Part shown: piece by piece, positions 23,376-37,400 of the stretch
How positions within the stretch are numbered: position 1 is the first letter of the stretch
Layout of the letters: the number at the start of each line of letters is the position of its first letter
Assembly (NCBI GenBank): GCA_030562195.1
Contig: JAUJPP010000002.1
Coordinates: 2,852,001-2,916,000, forward strand
DNA from: Nipponacmea schrenckii
Taxonomy: Eukaryota > Mollusca > Gastropoda > Lottiidae
Direction: 5' to 3'
DNA length: 64,000 nt
Notes under the pieces: model-generated
Told to the model about the DNA's origin: nothing
The model's input: the letters and a program-made list of their open reading frames with translations, nothing else
The model's database searches: none
Made by a program: the position numbers and the translations under genes

Positions 23376-24295
23376 TGTATAATGATGTATTTAATACTAT
23401 TTATTTCATGAGGTATATGTAATAATATTTGTATATTAAGAACATATTGAAATAATCTGTTAAATTGTTATGGTGCATCATGCATGCCATAAACTGTCAA
23501 TTTTTCGTTTACATAAACATTAATGTACGACAGCTGATCAAAATCAAAACAAACATTTACACTTCAGCACTATTTATCAATATTTTCTTTCCTTGATTGT
23601 TGTAGTGTAAAATTCCTGGTTTCTTGGCTTGTTTTATCTGAGTCTTACCATATGTTTGTCTTCTATCTTGGTAGATAATTCTTCACGATTGTTATCCAAA
23701 TGTACTTCAAATTAAAATTTTCAATAATGGAATTAAAATAAATATAGTACGTCGAAGTCGAAATCGAAAGGGTGCTAATGGATGTTCTTCGAAGCACATA
23801 AAGAAGTAGTAATCCCGTTTAAGCTATTAAGCAAACGAGAAGTGATTAAAAAGGTGGAAACATCACCAAATAAGAATGAAGATGGTCGTTGTGTATATAT
23901 TTATAATTCATAATCAACTGTGAGATTTCCTTCTATTTCAGTTTTATAAAAAAATATAACATTCTCAGAATCTACCTTTAAGGTAAATCTAATTAAAAAT
24001 TCAAACAGAGTGTCAAGTCATGTACCAGATGTCAACCTTAGTTTCGGGTGGTAAAATTATTAACTTATCACCAGTTACTTGTTTCTTGTGTAATCTAAAC
24101 ACATTGTAAACATTCCCAAAACACAGTATAAATAAACATAACAGTATATCAGAAACTGCTGACGATAGTTCTGAGTAGGAGTTTTGTTCTTACATTTAAC
24201 TTTTAAATCTATATCTACATAAAGCCTCAATAACACGGAATTTTCACTATTAAATTGTGCTTAATACATCAATATTGAATAACAACGTGTATTAA

Positions 24296-24759
24296 AGGGA
24301 TAATAGGCGTTAGAACGAACATAAAAATTTAAGGTCACTCAAATTTGGACAATAACAGTATATATCCATCAGTGGACTTACCTATACATCAAAATCCCTC
24401 TAAAATCCGATAAATCCCCAAAATAAAGTAGTTAATCATAAAACGCTTGAGCCATCCATCAAGCGATTTTCAAATCGTGTAAATATAAAGGGAAGTAACT
24501 CTAACATGTGGGTTTTCACGCGTCCTTGACCCCTACTGTTGAATTCCACAATGATGTTTTAGCGTTGATTAACCAAACTTTTATTCTCAAACTGAATGGA
24601 ATCGTCGCTGGCTCACTTTTTTTTAAAATTCCGAATATATTTTTATTGTGGCTTTTTAGAATTTGGTAAAGTGTTGGATGCATACTTATTTAACTAATAG
24701 TCAATATGAAACACAAATATAAGCCGTAGGACGAGTGTATTCTAACGCCTATTATCCCT
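24296..24759 (+). mobile_element. TTAA-flanked MITE, copy 1 (464 bp)
   Basis: Terminal inverted repeats AGGGATAATAGGCGTTAGAA and its exact complement at the other end are flanked by TTAA at 24292-24295 and 24760-24763. TTAA duplication is the piggyBac-type hallmark. No transposase is encoded, so it is non-autonomous. It has an internal hairpin, ACGCTTGA...TCAAGCG. It is homologous end to end with 61435-61877. Confidence 0.85.
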
Positions 24760-24763
24760 TTAA

Positions 24764-26860
24764 ATTCTGTTTTAATGTTCATATGTATAAGCTAGTCAGA
24801 CACTACACATAGCAATATTGCGACTGGTTAGATTTAATTATTTTCAAACATCAAACGATCTTAGACTTTAATAGACAGACTTCTAGGAATATAAAGTTAG
24901 GATCCATTATCTAAAAAAATAATTAGTAAATAACGTTACAATTAACGTTAATGCTGGCTTGGTTAGGTTGAAACTTTCCCTCCCGTACTTGAACGCAAGC
25001 TAGAACTTCAATTCTGGAAAGTTGTAGTTTGTTTTGATTCTTGATTTCGTTATGTATAGAAGTATGCTTACCACAGCTGTCGTGATTGAGCATCCTAGGC
25101 CTCCAGTGATAACGTGTTAATACAAGGTCGACCAACCGGCTACTCGGACTGGCACGCTTTCCATATAATCGAACCAAAGATAAGCGGCAAGTTGAATCAG
25201 CTCGTTTTGTCAGACACAAATAATTAGGCCTTATATAATGTGACCAAATATTATGAGTCATTCACCTATTATCAATTTAACAAGAGTTTGAAAAAATAAT
25301 AAAAATATTTTAACTACTCAACTATTTGTTTAATTCAACAATCAATATCTAAATTTACGCAGGTTTTAATTGATATCTTACATACACTTAAATTACAGTA
25401 GCTGACGATAAACAGGTGTGCTGTCACTTATTTTCATTTCATTTTGAAGTTTTATAACAAAAATTTATCTCGATGAACAGCTGACTTTTGGGAAAAAACT
25501 GATAGAATTGCAACTAAACAATGCTTATGGACTATTATTGAAATTCAAATCCACCAGGCCATAACTTGAACCGACGTTAAAAATGTAACTTTCATCATAT
25601 TATGTTGGAGTCCAAACGTAACATTGGAACAGTTGGCAATCCAGAAGCCGATTTGGAAATTAAATCCTATATCGCACATAACTCTGGCGTTTGGGAACTC
25701 GTTAGGGTTTTGCAAGTATATGCATATCGGCATATTTATAGATCTACTAATTTTATAACTGTAGTTGATATGTTTCTATACGTCTGAACTTGTCAGAAAA
25801 TTAAGACAGCTCTGTGAATCTGTTATGTCATAAACAATCTTTTATACTCTGAATCATGTAGTTCAAATTGTTGATAAGAAATTTACATAGATATGGCCCA
25901 TTTCATTTCTCTAGAGAACAGACAAAAAATTCGTTACAAGCATAAAAATTAATGATAAAATCTCTACAAGTCGACTTCTATTTTAAACATTGATTGAAAA
26001 AGAATACAGACTTCAAACCTTTCGAATAACATTTGTACATCAAAGCAAATCTACACAAAATCCCTAATAAACACAATACATTGGACAATTTTAGTCTATC
26101 TAGGAAAGAAAAGTGAAGCAGTCAGTCAGAGCGTTCCGTTCGCATGTTTACCTAGAGCAAATGGTTATCGTGGGTTCATAATGTTGGGGAAATTCTTAAG
26201 AAATTTTGACAGTGCCCTTATATTTGCGTTATATTTTCTTACTATTCCGTTTGACACAGCTGTATATGGTATGTATAACTTAGAAAAAGCGATTGTGAGA
26301 ATGAAGTGAATAGATTGTATGTCTGTGTGCACATAATAAGACTATCGAAGATATAATAGCTGATTCAGAAGGATCCATCTGAACAATACTCGTTTCGTAA
26401 AGATGGTGTTTAAAGGTAGCTGCAAAATCAGTAGTAGCTGTAATAAATCGCAAATGACAATAATCAGTGAGTAGAGAATAATAATGCATCATTAAAATTT
26501 TAGTAAGAGAGTTATATAAAATTCTTTACGGTAAATTCACAATATACCAAAGAAATAACAACTTTTTTAATGGTCGCAAAATGATGTGGCGTACGGTCTA
26601 CCGACATAAAATACTCGTAAATAATGGTAGCTACCAGAAAGATCTAATTCACAAATACAATTAAGTTAAATAACATCATTGAATACGTTTAATATTTGTG
26701 TGGTATTCGATTTATAGTCTAACCATCTGTGACTCGCTTCTACCATTGTTTATTCAGTAGAATTGGTGTTATATTACAATATTCTATTGAATATTAAATT
26801 AATTATTATATTTGATAAATGTAATTAAACGGGGTGATTGTCACAATGCCATACTAATAT
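24764..26860. other. No supported gene
   Basis: Short open frames on both strands at 24923-25261 and 25545-25787 are somewhat less AT-rich than their surroundings, but they are broken and unrecognised. They may be decayed mobile-element sequence. Confidence 0.35.
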
Positions 26861-26862
26861 AG

Positions 26863-27186
26863 TTGACACTGGCTAGTGATGTTCATTTGAATGACCGTGA
26901 GACCTTACCGTATTATTTAGCATTATCAAAAGAAGAGTGTGTGTACGAGGTGAGTGGGAAAATGGTCAAGGACTGGTGTCACAACAGGTTTATTTCAAAT
27001 CCAGACGGCAAACTACGGGTTTTTCAATGTGAAGTGACCCCCCTGGAGATTTACACCTAATTCATCTTGTACCATTCGAATGGAAAAATTCAAAAGTTGA
27101 TCTTGACTTTTGCCGGGATTGTACCCTGGACCCTAAAGTCATCGAGCATGTGTTTAACTCACTGTGTCACTGCATTTCCTGGACTT
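26863..27186 (-). mobile_element. tRNA-derived SINE-like element
   Basis: On the minus strand from about 27186: CAGTGACACAGTGAGTTAAA (box-A-like), then GGGTACAATCCC (box-B-like), a head like that of the copy at 39 kb. The body limit at 26863 is a guess. The plus-strand open frame in this stretch is probably incidental. Confidence 0.45.
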
Positions 27187-28149
27187 GGTAAAAGGGCCTG
27201 GAACTATTCTGATATATTCAGATAATTTTGAAATGAGCGGACCCAGAACTAGGGAAGGCATTTAGAATATTGGAATGCTTCTGTTGGTATAGGAATGCGA
27301 AGGGTGAGAGCATCGCCAAAACAAAGTCAAAATAGTCAAACATATAATCTTGAGAAACGACGATAGGGACTTATTTTGTGGCGACTAGTAACTTGTGACC
27401 TTTTGATCATCACGAACCTATGTTGTAATTCTGATAATACTTTAAGCTTTTTTGCTGGTGAATATCAATTTCTTTAAAGATAAATGCAAATTATAAATTG
27501 ATACATGTATATCTTTATAATGAAGTTCAATTAGTTGTTATGGACACGTTGATTACTTCTGATAGGAAACGTCATTGGCGAAACATATTTCTTCAAACCA
27601 GCAATTATTAACCAATTTCAACAGTTCAGCGAATCCTATCAATTCGAGGGGAAATGAAAATATGAAAAGTGATGAGAACTCTGAGAGATAACCATCATAT
27701 GTAGCATTATTCCGGAAACAATTCCTTGTAACACGAGATTCCTGGAAGATAATCCTGCCGAATTCTCTCTTCAGTTAAATTAATTGTCAAACTTTGGTTA
27801 TACTTGTTATTGTATACTTGAATTCTCTGTCAAGTTTGAAGAAAATTAATTTGAAATCAAATCATATTTCAGAAGATTTCCAAATTTTTGATTGATAATC
27901 ACGCTATGTCTTTAATGATATGTTCGTTCGGTTACATTTTTGTTTACTCAGCATACAGTAGGCGCTGATTCTGTAATATGAAAAGCCTTCCACAAATGAA
28001 GAAAGATATTATTTACATTAAAAAAGGTAATTTTCAACAATGAGTTAATCATCGTATATCATTTGATGGCTCAGAACGTTGGAAACATTCCAGCTCAACT
28101 TTCAAGTAATGAGGTTCGATTTCGATAAGCCGAGATGCTATATCTACAA

Positions 28150-28390
28150 ATATATTCATATTACAACAATACAGGTCGAGGTTGCTGATATGTAAAAAAG
28201 CGCTTCACGGAATGATTGGCAACCAAACCCTAATGCAGACCCACAGATCCCTATTCTTCGACGTTTGGCACTCGAACAAGGTAAATCAGTCCTGCTCTTT
28301 TGGCGAAAGTTCAAAACTTGTACACCAAGTATCAGACACAGAACGAACTGCTCCATTGCTTTCGGTTCATAACATTAAGTTAATAACAAT
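28150..28390 (+). other. Unrecognised open segment with CAG-type 3' splice site
   Basis: After AACAATACAG at 28164-28173 a plus-strand frame stays open for about 70 codons (RSRLLICKKS..., ADPQIPILRRLALEQGK, LLFWRKFKTC) to TAA near 28368. It is less AT-rich than its flanks. It could be an exon or a decayed mobile element. No family is recognised. Confidence 0.25.
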
Positions 28391-28708
28391 ACTTAGATGT
28401 TTTTGAAGCGTATCAGATAAAATACCTAGCAATTTGGCATCAAAAGCCTGCAAACGTATTAGAAAACTTTGCCAAAATGCAAGACAATTCCTTGACTTTA
28501 ATGATCTGACTTTAACATAAGCTGTTTTGTACTTCTGCCAACTGGCAGTTGATATATAAATTTAGATAAGCCAAAATCAACTACAAAGGCACAAAAACCG
28601 ATACCAGTTTGCCCCTAAAATGTCGAAGTGAATGTCATATTATATGAACTTAAGTTTCAAATACATTCTGAAATAATACAACTGAAAAAGAAATAGACCA
28701 TAACTTAC

Positions 28709-28834
28709 CCTTGTCGGTCAGTTTTTCCTGTAGAAGAGTCTTATGAAGAATTTTCCCCAAAAGATCAATTTTTAATAACATACACTTCTTGTTGAAATAA
28801 TGTTTAATATGATCGCTGAGTGCACAATCGAATT
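28709..28834 (-). CDS. Candidate internal exon c of an unrecognised minus-strand gene
   Basis: Acceptor TACATAAG (with a TACTAAT branch-like motif just upstream), donor AAGG|GTAAGT, phase 1 to 1. It reads FDCALSDHIKHYFNKKC, then MLLKIDLLGKILHKTLLQEK and LTDKG. The helical pattern resembles a CARD or other death-fold half, but this is only an impression. The phase agrees with the candidate exon at 32626-32704. Confidence 0.35.
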
Positions 28835-31800
28835 CTTATGTATTAGTATGTTCAATCTATTAAAGTTTATGAACACAGCCATAAATGGTTCCAAAAGGAA
28901 TTAGTTGCAGGGATTTAGTTTCTTTAAGTTGAAACAACACAATTTCTAAAGAAACAAATCAGCTCCTTTAATAGTATGTAGTCCGTTATAAATTTCCTTT
29001 CCCCAATAAATGTTCCATTTAGTCAATGCTCAAGTTGAAAAGGAGTTGTCCTTTGTATGAGGATGTATCAAATGATAAAATATAAAGCAGGCCTAATTAT
29101 TGGCTGATATTTCTGAACAAATTGACTTCTATCTATAACACTGCTCACTTACTGTTAGTTAACATAACACCATATACTCCACATATTTAATGGAGATACA
29201 CGATATACGATAATGGGATACTATGCCACAATAATTAGATGGTATCGAAAAGGATGTTATAAACCGAGGTACCTTTCGGGGTATTCCTAAAAAATCAAAT
29301 CTCAAAAAAACAGGATCGTCGTAACTCATTGGACATTATCTGAAGTGGTCTTTTTATTTTCAATTCGTTTTATACTTCTGTGAAATATGAAGCTTATCTT
29401 CTTCTGAGATGCCTAGTATATTTTTTTTCAATTGTTGATAGACAGGAGATCGTTAAAGAAACAGATCATGGCCTTTAACATAACCGTAAAATAAACTTAT
29501 AATGGTATTAGTATCTTAAGGTAATAATGACTTCGTGATGCATTTTATTACTGATTATTTCTTTGAGTGTATTTATCCTAGGTCTTCATATCATCTGAAT
29601 AATTGTAAGCTATTAAAGTACCCCAATATATGCCTACTTGTTGGCTGAAGCTTATCTCCCGCTGCTGACACGTGTGTTAGATAATCGAAGAGAGCTTATT
29701 TTAAAAATAATATACTTTCTGAACCGAAGCGACATGTCGACATCTAGAAATTTCCACCGTACACAAACTCTCGACTCATCTTTACACGGAGATGAGTTTA
29801 CAATAGGTAAGAGGACAAAGAGTGGGGCCAGGGTAAAGGAATGGGATGAAGAATAATAGGATGGAGAATGGGGACTCGCTATCAAGCGGTTATATAAATT
29901 TACAATACGATAAAACAAGACGCTTTGCAAGAGGGAGTTTTACAAGGGGGTTAAATAGAGATGAAAGTAAGATTTCCACAGAAAGCTACTTCAGATATCG
30001 AAATTATACAATACATCAAAAATCATTAAATTTGGTGCTAAACTATATTGGCATTTCTTCTTGTAATAATTACTTTCGTGATGCATTTCATTACAAAATA
30101 TTTCCTTTGGGCGTATTTATATAAAGCCTTCAGTTATGTAATAATATCTTGGTAATTAATGACTTTATAACTTCGGATTAACGTTATTCGGTGATTAGAA
30201 AAGTGGAAAGCTGATGTGTAATGTTACCCCTGTGTGCATCAACAATATTGACTTGAGAATATCAAATCATATTTCTTAAATTCGTCAACAGACAGAGCTT
30301 AATATACAGGTTTGTATATTATCCGATAAAATCGTAACGATCGTTATTGAAATTCTCGAAAGCGCAGATATTACCCATGAAATCGTAATATAATATCGTT
30401 TTCAGAGACATAAATTCAGCTCTTGATATAGTTATATACTTGCGCAATAATCTACCAGAATGAAACCTTTGAATTCAAAACAACAAATCTACCAAGAATA
30501 AGTCGCTGTCCAATTAAATCACGATGGAGACGACAGTCTGAATGATACGAACAGATGAGAAACTTAATTTCACTATAATTAACACAGATAAAGTTTAAAT
30601 TAACTAAAACAGTGTGGCAAATCGTCAAGTGGTAGAAATAAAAAGTAAAAACAGAAAGGCAATGATACCCATTGAGGTATATTAGTTAACTAATGATACT
30701 GAAATATTAACAAATTGCCAACTTGACTTACATTTTTAAGGATTGGTATTTTGATTGGATTCCCAGCATTTAATCTGTACCAGATTTTTTACATGTACGT
30801 CACAGAGTTTTCTAGATGAAAGTGCATTTCATACTTTGAGGAAATTTAGAAATTGTGACCTAATTGTCCTTGAAGAACATAATTTTAATTCGAACACGTC
30901 ATAATAATAGTCTTTATATGTGTGCCGAAAGAACTTAAATGTATTGTTATTCAGAGGTATATATTTTGAAACTGATAACACCGATACATTCCCATGATGA
31001 TTTTGAAGTGTTTCAAAACTAATGAAAATTCATGATTTATGAACACTTATATCTAAAACTTATTGAATTGTTTACACTTGACAAAAATGTTTTTCTTCAT
31101 CGGTAAATTTAACTGGTTTTAAAACTATTTGACATAATGCCTACTTAATTCCTCCAATACATATATTAAACTTAGTAATAATCCATTCAACATCAATAAT
31201 TACTTAGTTAAATGAATATTATCTTATATATAGACTATATTCTTTAGTCATTGCACCTCGTAAGTCAAACTGAATATAATAATACCGGTACTCTTATTTG
31301 CCGAGTTTCAGACTTAAAAATTTATGTCCATTCTTTGAAATAGTATTCCTTTAAACAAAAACTTTTTATCCGTAGGTTAGTCTGCCCCAAATAAATAACG
31401 GTTAAAAATCCAAACTTTATATATACATAGTTATTAAACAGTTTAAAAAATATATATCTAGCTCTTTACAACGACATACTAACGTTATTTACATAACAGT
31501 TTTATTATATAAGTTATGGTCCAGTCTCGTCTCATGTATTATTTACAATATCCTACAATTTTAATCATTCTTTCTCACATTTTCATCTATTTGTTAATTA
31601 GTTTGTTGTCTAACATTGGTTAATGTCATTTTGGTCGAAGGGTTGGACAATACCTTAATGATAATACTAAATATGGCGGGCAAAAGGCAGATAAACGAGC
31701 TCATATAAAAACAGCATAGCTTTAAAGACATTCAAATAAGGTTTTCTAGCTCGTGAAGCCTGCATGTACATGTATCACTATAAGCTTTCATGTCCATCAA

Positions 31801-32625
31801 TCCCATTTAGCTTTTGACGATCTTTGTTCTTGAAACAAAAAATGGTATTTGCGATCGTTACGTCGTAATCTGGTAAAGTTGTTCTGGAATAAGAATAGAG
31901 CTATTACTCTTCAGCTTGCTTTTTTGTAAACCACCGCTTATTGCAATGCTCTTAGCATGATATTCCTGCTAGTTAATACAATGTTTTTCAATTTACACCA
32001 ATATTGCCCAAATTAAATGGACACAATAAAAGCCATTTTGTAATTACATTGCTTAATCGAAATTTGAAACCAACCTACCAACCATTTTATGTATCAAAAG
32101 AAACTGAAACATCAACACTGTGAAACCATTGTGTCGATACATCACTAAATCAACAATTTTATTTCAACTAATACAACTATTATTGAGGCAAGCTTTTGAA
32201 CAAATACATCTAATGGCTTCCAATCATCGTAAGGAAACTGATCTATTTGATTTATTCACTCCAATTTTCTTCTGTATTTTTTAGATGAGAATTATTCATT
32301 TCATTTCATTCCTATTAAGCAAAGCTATAAATTTTCATTACTTTTCACTTCTTATTTCCCCTTATCTCTTTATCACCAACTTTTTCTTCTATTTTTTCAT
32401 CTGCCTATTTCAAATCAAGCTTTAGACTTGTTTTATTTAGTTTGAAGATTAAATTGACATGTATCCAAGAGCCAATCTAAAGTGCCAATATTAAAGTATT
32501 TCTTAATGTTGTTATCTAGGGTGGTATCAGAAAGTTTAAGTGTATACTAACAATAAATATGTTACAATCGCCTTTCAGTGCAAGCCAGCACACAATATGA
32601 GATGCCAATGAAATTTTGTTCTTAC

Positions 32626-32704
32626 CAAGTTTCACTGGTGTCCAAGAGTATTTTTCAATCCGGATTAACGACTTGGCACCGGCAAGACGGTTTAGCTGAT
32701 TCCT
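32626..32704 (-). CDS. Candidate internal exon b of an unrecognised minus-strand gene
   Basis: Pyrimidine-rich acceptor TTTTCTTCCTCTTAAG, donor CTTG|GTAAGA, phase 0 to 1. Its only open frame reads RNQLNRLAGAKSLIRIEK, YSWTPVKL. It is GC-richer than its flanks. It would join exon a (33601-33651) in phase 0. Confidence 0.35.
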
Positions 32705-33600
32705 CTTAAGAGGAAGAAAACCATTGATTACAATAGCGTTATATATTTCTTTATCGCGCAAAAATTGATACCTTAAACGGTATTGCAACAGTGAAAATAT
32801 TTTGTTATTGTACATTGTATTAAATGAAAACTGGAACTTTGAGTGTAAATTCCATCATCATACTCTTCTGATAATGTCATTCCTGTTTCTTTGAAAGATG
32901 GTGGTGGAAGTAAACTTTCATGTGAAAAATATTAGAACACGACACTCATCAAATGGACATCCAAAATGTAAACCACCCACATACAAGAGTGGAAAACCAT
33001 AATTATTAAGTAATACCTAGTAATAAGCCACTTTCTCGACGGTGATTGTCACTACTTTTGTTATTCTTAATAATTGTAATTATTTTTCGAATTTAAAGAC
33101 AAATAATTACCGAAGTACCAAAGTTTCCAATGAATAAACCATCTTTTAGACCAATTTTAGACAAGAGTTACAACACTGATTAGAAACAGATCAAATAGTC
33201 GTATGATTAAAGTTCAAATAGCGAAATAGTTTGACATTTCTAATACAAGATAAGTGATATTTTAAACACGCTACTGGACATCAGAGTAATATATATCGAA
33301 TGAATAATTGTTTTTGAATATAAGTCTGGACCTTTGGTAATTGTGGTTATCAAACAATATTATACATCTATCTCAAGTTGTAATAAAGAGACCTATCTTC
33401 ATATCTTTCTAGAAAATTATAGAGCTTTAATTTGCAACGATTAGCATTATGATACCTGCGTTACGTTGTGGCACTGTTCATGAATAATACACTAATTTAT
33501 GATAGATGAAACTAACATCTAGTTTTCAGAGTCAAAACAAGTAATCTTGGACATAAATAGAATTGATCAAAGATATAGAGATGGATTCAGACTGACTTAC

Positions 33601-33651
33601 CTGATTAGAGAACACTTCTGTTACTGTTATCGTAGTCAATATTCCAGATGA
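33601..33651 (-). CDS. Candidate internal exon a (51 nt) of an unrecognised minus-strand gene
   Basis: Near-ideal splice sites: acceptor TCTTATGTTTTTCAG, donor AATCAG|GTAAGTCAG. Only one frame is open across its 17 codons (SSGILTTITVTEVFSNQ), phase 0 to 0. It could be a microexon. It lies too far up, and in an incompatible arrangement, to be receptor coding sequence, but a 5' UTR exon of the receptor gene cannot be excluded. Confidence 0.4.
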
Positions 33652-34369
33652 CTGAAAAACATAAGAGAAAACGTTAAGTTGTAAAACATACAGGAGTTCA
33701 ACCGTACAGTAATTATATCAACTATAGGGTAATGGTATAACTTAAACAATGTTACAACAGATGAAACCAGAGCACTACAGGTATACATTGCCCGAAAACT
33801 CGCTTTATACCGACGGATTGTCATAAATTACACATAACTGCACCATTCCTACCCCATTGGGTATATTGAATATAAGATCAAAAGTACAGTCATGTACACT
33901 TTTTGACTCGTAGGCATTGTTACCCTCCTTAAAATATGGTTGGTTCGTTCTTAAGTGCAATATGTATGGGTGGATATTAAATCCAGATAAAATATTGCGT
34001 GAAACGCTTTTAAGCTGTTGTTAGATGATATTGATGTCAACACCACTTCTTCCGATAATGATCCAGAAAATCAGTTATTAGACTTCCACGCACTTGCCTA
34101 TTTCCTATTTACGGTGTTTAGAAATTGTATGTTAAATGTAAGTATTTCGGAATGACTTTATTTGAGAAAACAGTGTATGATGACAATAAAATGCAAGTAA
34201 TTCTGAAATTTGTACACGAAGACGTATAGTCATGAAGGTGGATTCAATTTGATCCTAGCCTATAGCTAACCATGAATCTATCTTTTTAAATATAATTTTT
34301 GCCTGTCAAAAATACAATTTCCATTGCAATATGAAGTAGGCTGCTAAGCTAATTACGTAGTTTATTAAA

Positions 34370-34480
34370 TTTATTGGATTATAGAGGGATTCGGTCAAAA
34401 AGTTTTGACACCAAGTAAGTCCACTGATATATAAAAAGACTCATTTTGGCCAAGTTTAAAATTGTGCTCATCTTAAGAGG
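34370..34480 (-). mobile_element. Decayed fragment of the TTAA MITE family
   Basis: CCAAGTAAGTCCACTGAT...ATA and GGCCAAGTTTAAA match the reverse complement of the first ~150 bp of the elements at 24296 and 61435. The terminal repeats are lost. Confidence 0.55.
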
Positions 34481-34489
34481 TAGAATAAT

Positions 34490-37400
34490 TTGTAAGCTGA
34501 TGCGAGTTACTTTCTGGTTTCAGGTTTAGTAAATTGGTAATATAAGAAGCTTGATTGCCATCTGGAAGTCGATATATAATGAGAATAGTCGGATTACTAA
34601 GATGAAATAGTAGACGATAGTTACTGTAATGATGAGTACTAATTACTTGCATTCCTTGCTATTACTGTTTGTTTTCCAAACAAATGTCATGGAATTAAAA
34701 ACTCATCTTAATTTCTAAAAGGCACTTTAATGCTGCAAATCAAATTCACTTCAAATCTCTGTTATTCAAAATATTGATGTAATAAATCCTATTGGTCGAG
34801 AATTCAGGATCAATTACATTACATATCAAAATGTGCCAAAAACATTGACGCAGCATTTAATACCGCATTATCGAAATAGAAGACAGTTTGCCAAGTGATG
34901 TTATAAACGCATATATTGGCAGCTTTGAATTTTAAAAAAAATATTTTACAGTACAGTAACTATCACTTCCAGTGTGTCATATTCAACCTTTAGTGATACA
35001 CTTCTCTTGAACATTTTTGTGTCATAATGAAAGAAATTACAAGTTTTGTCAAAAAAATGTAAAGGATTATGCCTGATTATGAGTGAATACGAACCAAAAA
35101 TTGGATGCGTTTTCAAGGGTTAAACCTCGTGTAATGTATTTATTCTTATTTTAGGGATTTTCTAAAGGGTCCAAACTTGGGTAAAAAGTGAATTTCACAA
35201 GTTTTGTCAAAAACCGTAAGCTTAAAATTGAATGCGTATTCATGTACAAGAGCAACACCCCATACAAAAAATATTCAATTCGTTACATCTGTCATGAATT
35301 ATGACAACTCCACCGGCGGACATGAGTGACCCACATTCCAGGTGGGTGTATAAAACTCCAAAATATAAAAAAAAAACTGTTGTTGAGAGAAAATAAGACA
35401 AGCAATGTTCGAGTTCAATGTCATAAAAGCAGTAATAACACTATAAGAGCAATGTCCCCGTGTCCATAAATGAAACATAATGCCTACATATTCACGCAGG
35501 ACTATCTTCCACCGAGAAAACTTAAAACGAGCATGAGATAGATATGAACTAACTATCGCCCTACAGACCAAAGCGATTTGTATCTAGTTGAGATCCTATG
35601 AATATTATACAGATTAACAGAACAATAAGACAACTCGGCAGATTAGCATTGATCAATTTCAGACCAGAATAGTCCGTTTCCTCCAAAGAATGTCTGGATC
35701 ACCATAAACTATAACTTGATTTATCAGTTGTGTTCGAGTCATCGACATCTCACCTTAAGTTCTTGTTTAATTAAAAATTCAAATAGATGTCATTCTAATC
35801 GCTATACTCCTTTTTAAGTGTCATTGCTCATTAGTGAATTCGGAATTAGGCGTACATTGAATCACTTTCTGACCTTTACCCAATTTGATCATTTTTATTG
35901 TATTATGTATACTCGGAATCAACTGTAAGAAATTCGTCCATGCATTTATTTTATTTTGACATATTTCAGCCAAAATTGTTTCAACATATACATACAATTA
36001 TACTTATTGTACTTACAATTATGTTTATTTTGATAAGCTGTAACAGACTGTATGGAATTTCATCAAAGTATATTTTAGTTACATTAGTGACGAGAAAAAA
36101 TAAACTGTAACAATGTAATGTCTACTTTCCAACGTGTTCAGACTCAATTCTTCGAGCAAAAGTTATTTTATCCTAACTACTGGTAATTATGTCTATTTAA
36201 ACCACAACGCTTGTAAATAGACTGAACCGTATGTCCGTATCTGAACATTTAGAGAATCGAAGACTAACTTTATAACTAATACGAAGCCAAGATACTAAAG
36301 TGAAACGTTGTGGAGACGATGTGTTAGTACTGAAGGTATTTTTGTTAGTATTTTAGGCCAAGACAACCTTTGACCGCAACGCACATCCGTATGCGTGTAG
36401 GCGATCAATAGTAACTGACATACCAATATACAACTTCAAATATGCGTTATTTTAAGATCTGTACAGCAACTGTGAGCGCAAAATTCCGTTTTCATTTTCT
36501 ATCAGTCCTTGGTAAGTATGCCTTAAAAATGGCAAATACAATTTTCATATATCTCGATAGTATTTAAATGCAGTCCTCATTTTGTTTCCTCTCAAATATA
36601 CCAAACATTAAATTGTGCAGGACCTACAAACAATGTAAATTTAAACTACCGTTTATTCAACACTTTCTGAGATAACAATCATTTAAGTAATCTTAGAAGG
36701 TAATGTATAAACGTTTTACCTACATCAACGGACAATCTACTAGCAACCTGGCATGTTATCGACGGTTCATTAATCAACAAGATTTTAAAATAGACCAAGT
36801 TGGTGAGTTAATGACAAAATATGCCAGTTTTGACTGAAATTTCAGTCGTTTTCTGGCTTATGTTTCAACGCTGATATAAAACGCGCATTAATTTAACAAT
36901 TCAGATACCTTTCTTATCTCCAGATCTATGAAAATAGTTTAATGTAACTTTCACAAAGGTTTTATATGAGCTCAAAGTGTAGTCTTGCATGAACCACATA
37001 TCGATGCAGTACAGGAATTAATTTCACACAATTAGCAATGTCAAAAATACATTTCATTTTACATAATAAAAAAACTATTGATCAACGAGAAGAGGCCCCA
37101 GAAGGCTTTACGCTCACACTGAAGTAAGTTTCATTTAAGCGTTCGAAAGGAATCTTACAGGAATTTCATCAACATACATAAGCATTTCAGTTCCAAAATC
37201 GGACCAGAATAGTTTCTTACTCGAGTTATCTCTATAGAAAGTATCTAAATTTTTAAATGATGCAAGTTCCCAAAACTTGACAGGTATAGGACTACTGACA
37301 CCCATCTGAAGTTGCTACTGACAAAAGTCATGTTCCAGAACCTTGCAAATTCTGTCTGCTACATCAATTTTTATTTCCAGACGTTATATTTTTTTATACT

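Noticed and set aside
24923..25261. Minus-strand 112-codon frame with GC-richer sequence
   Set aside because: Other frames in the same stretch look equally protein-like and all are broken. No family match came to mind, so it was left as unassigned.
29638..29856. Plus-strand frame with a donor-like AATAG|GTAAGAGG
   Set aside because: No acceptor or partner exon was found and the opposite strand is equally open.
36718..36795. Minus-strand helix-turn-helix-like stretch (NEPSITCQVASRLSVDVG) ending at a GTAAAA donor
   Set aside because: An in-frame TAA lies just upstream and no usable AG acceptor occurs between it and the stretch, so it cannot be an internal exon in this frame.
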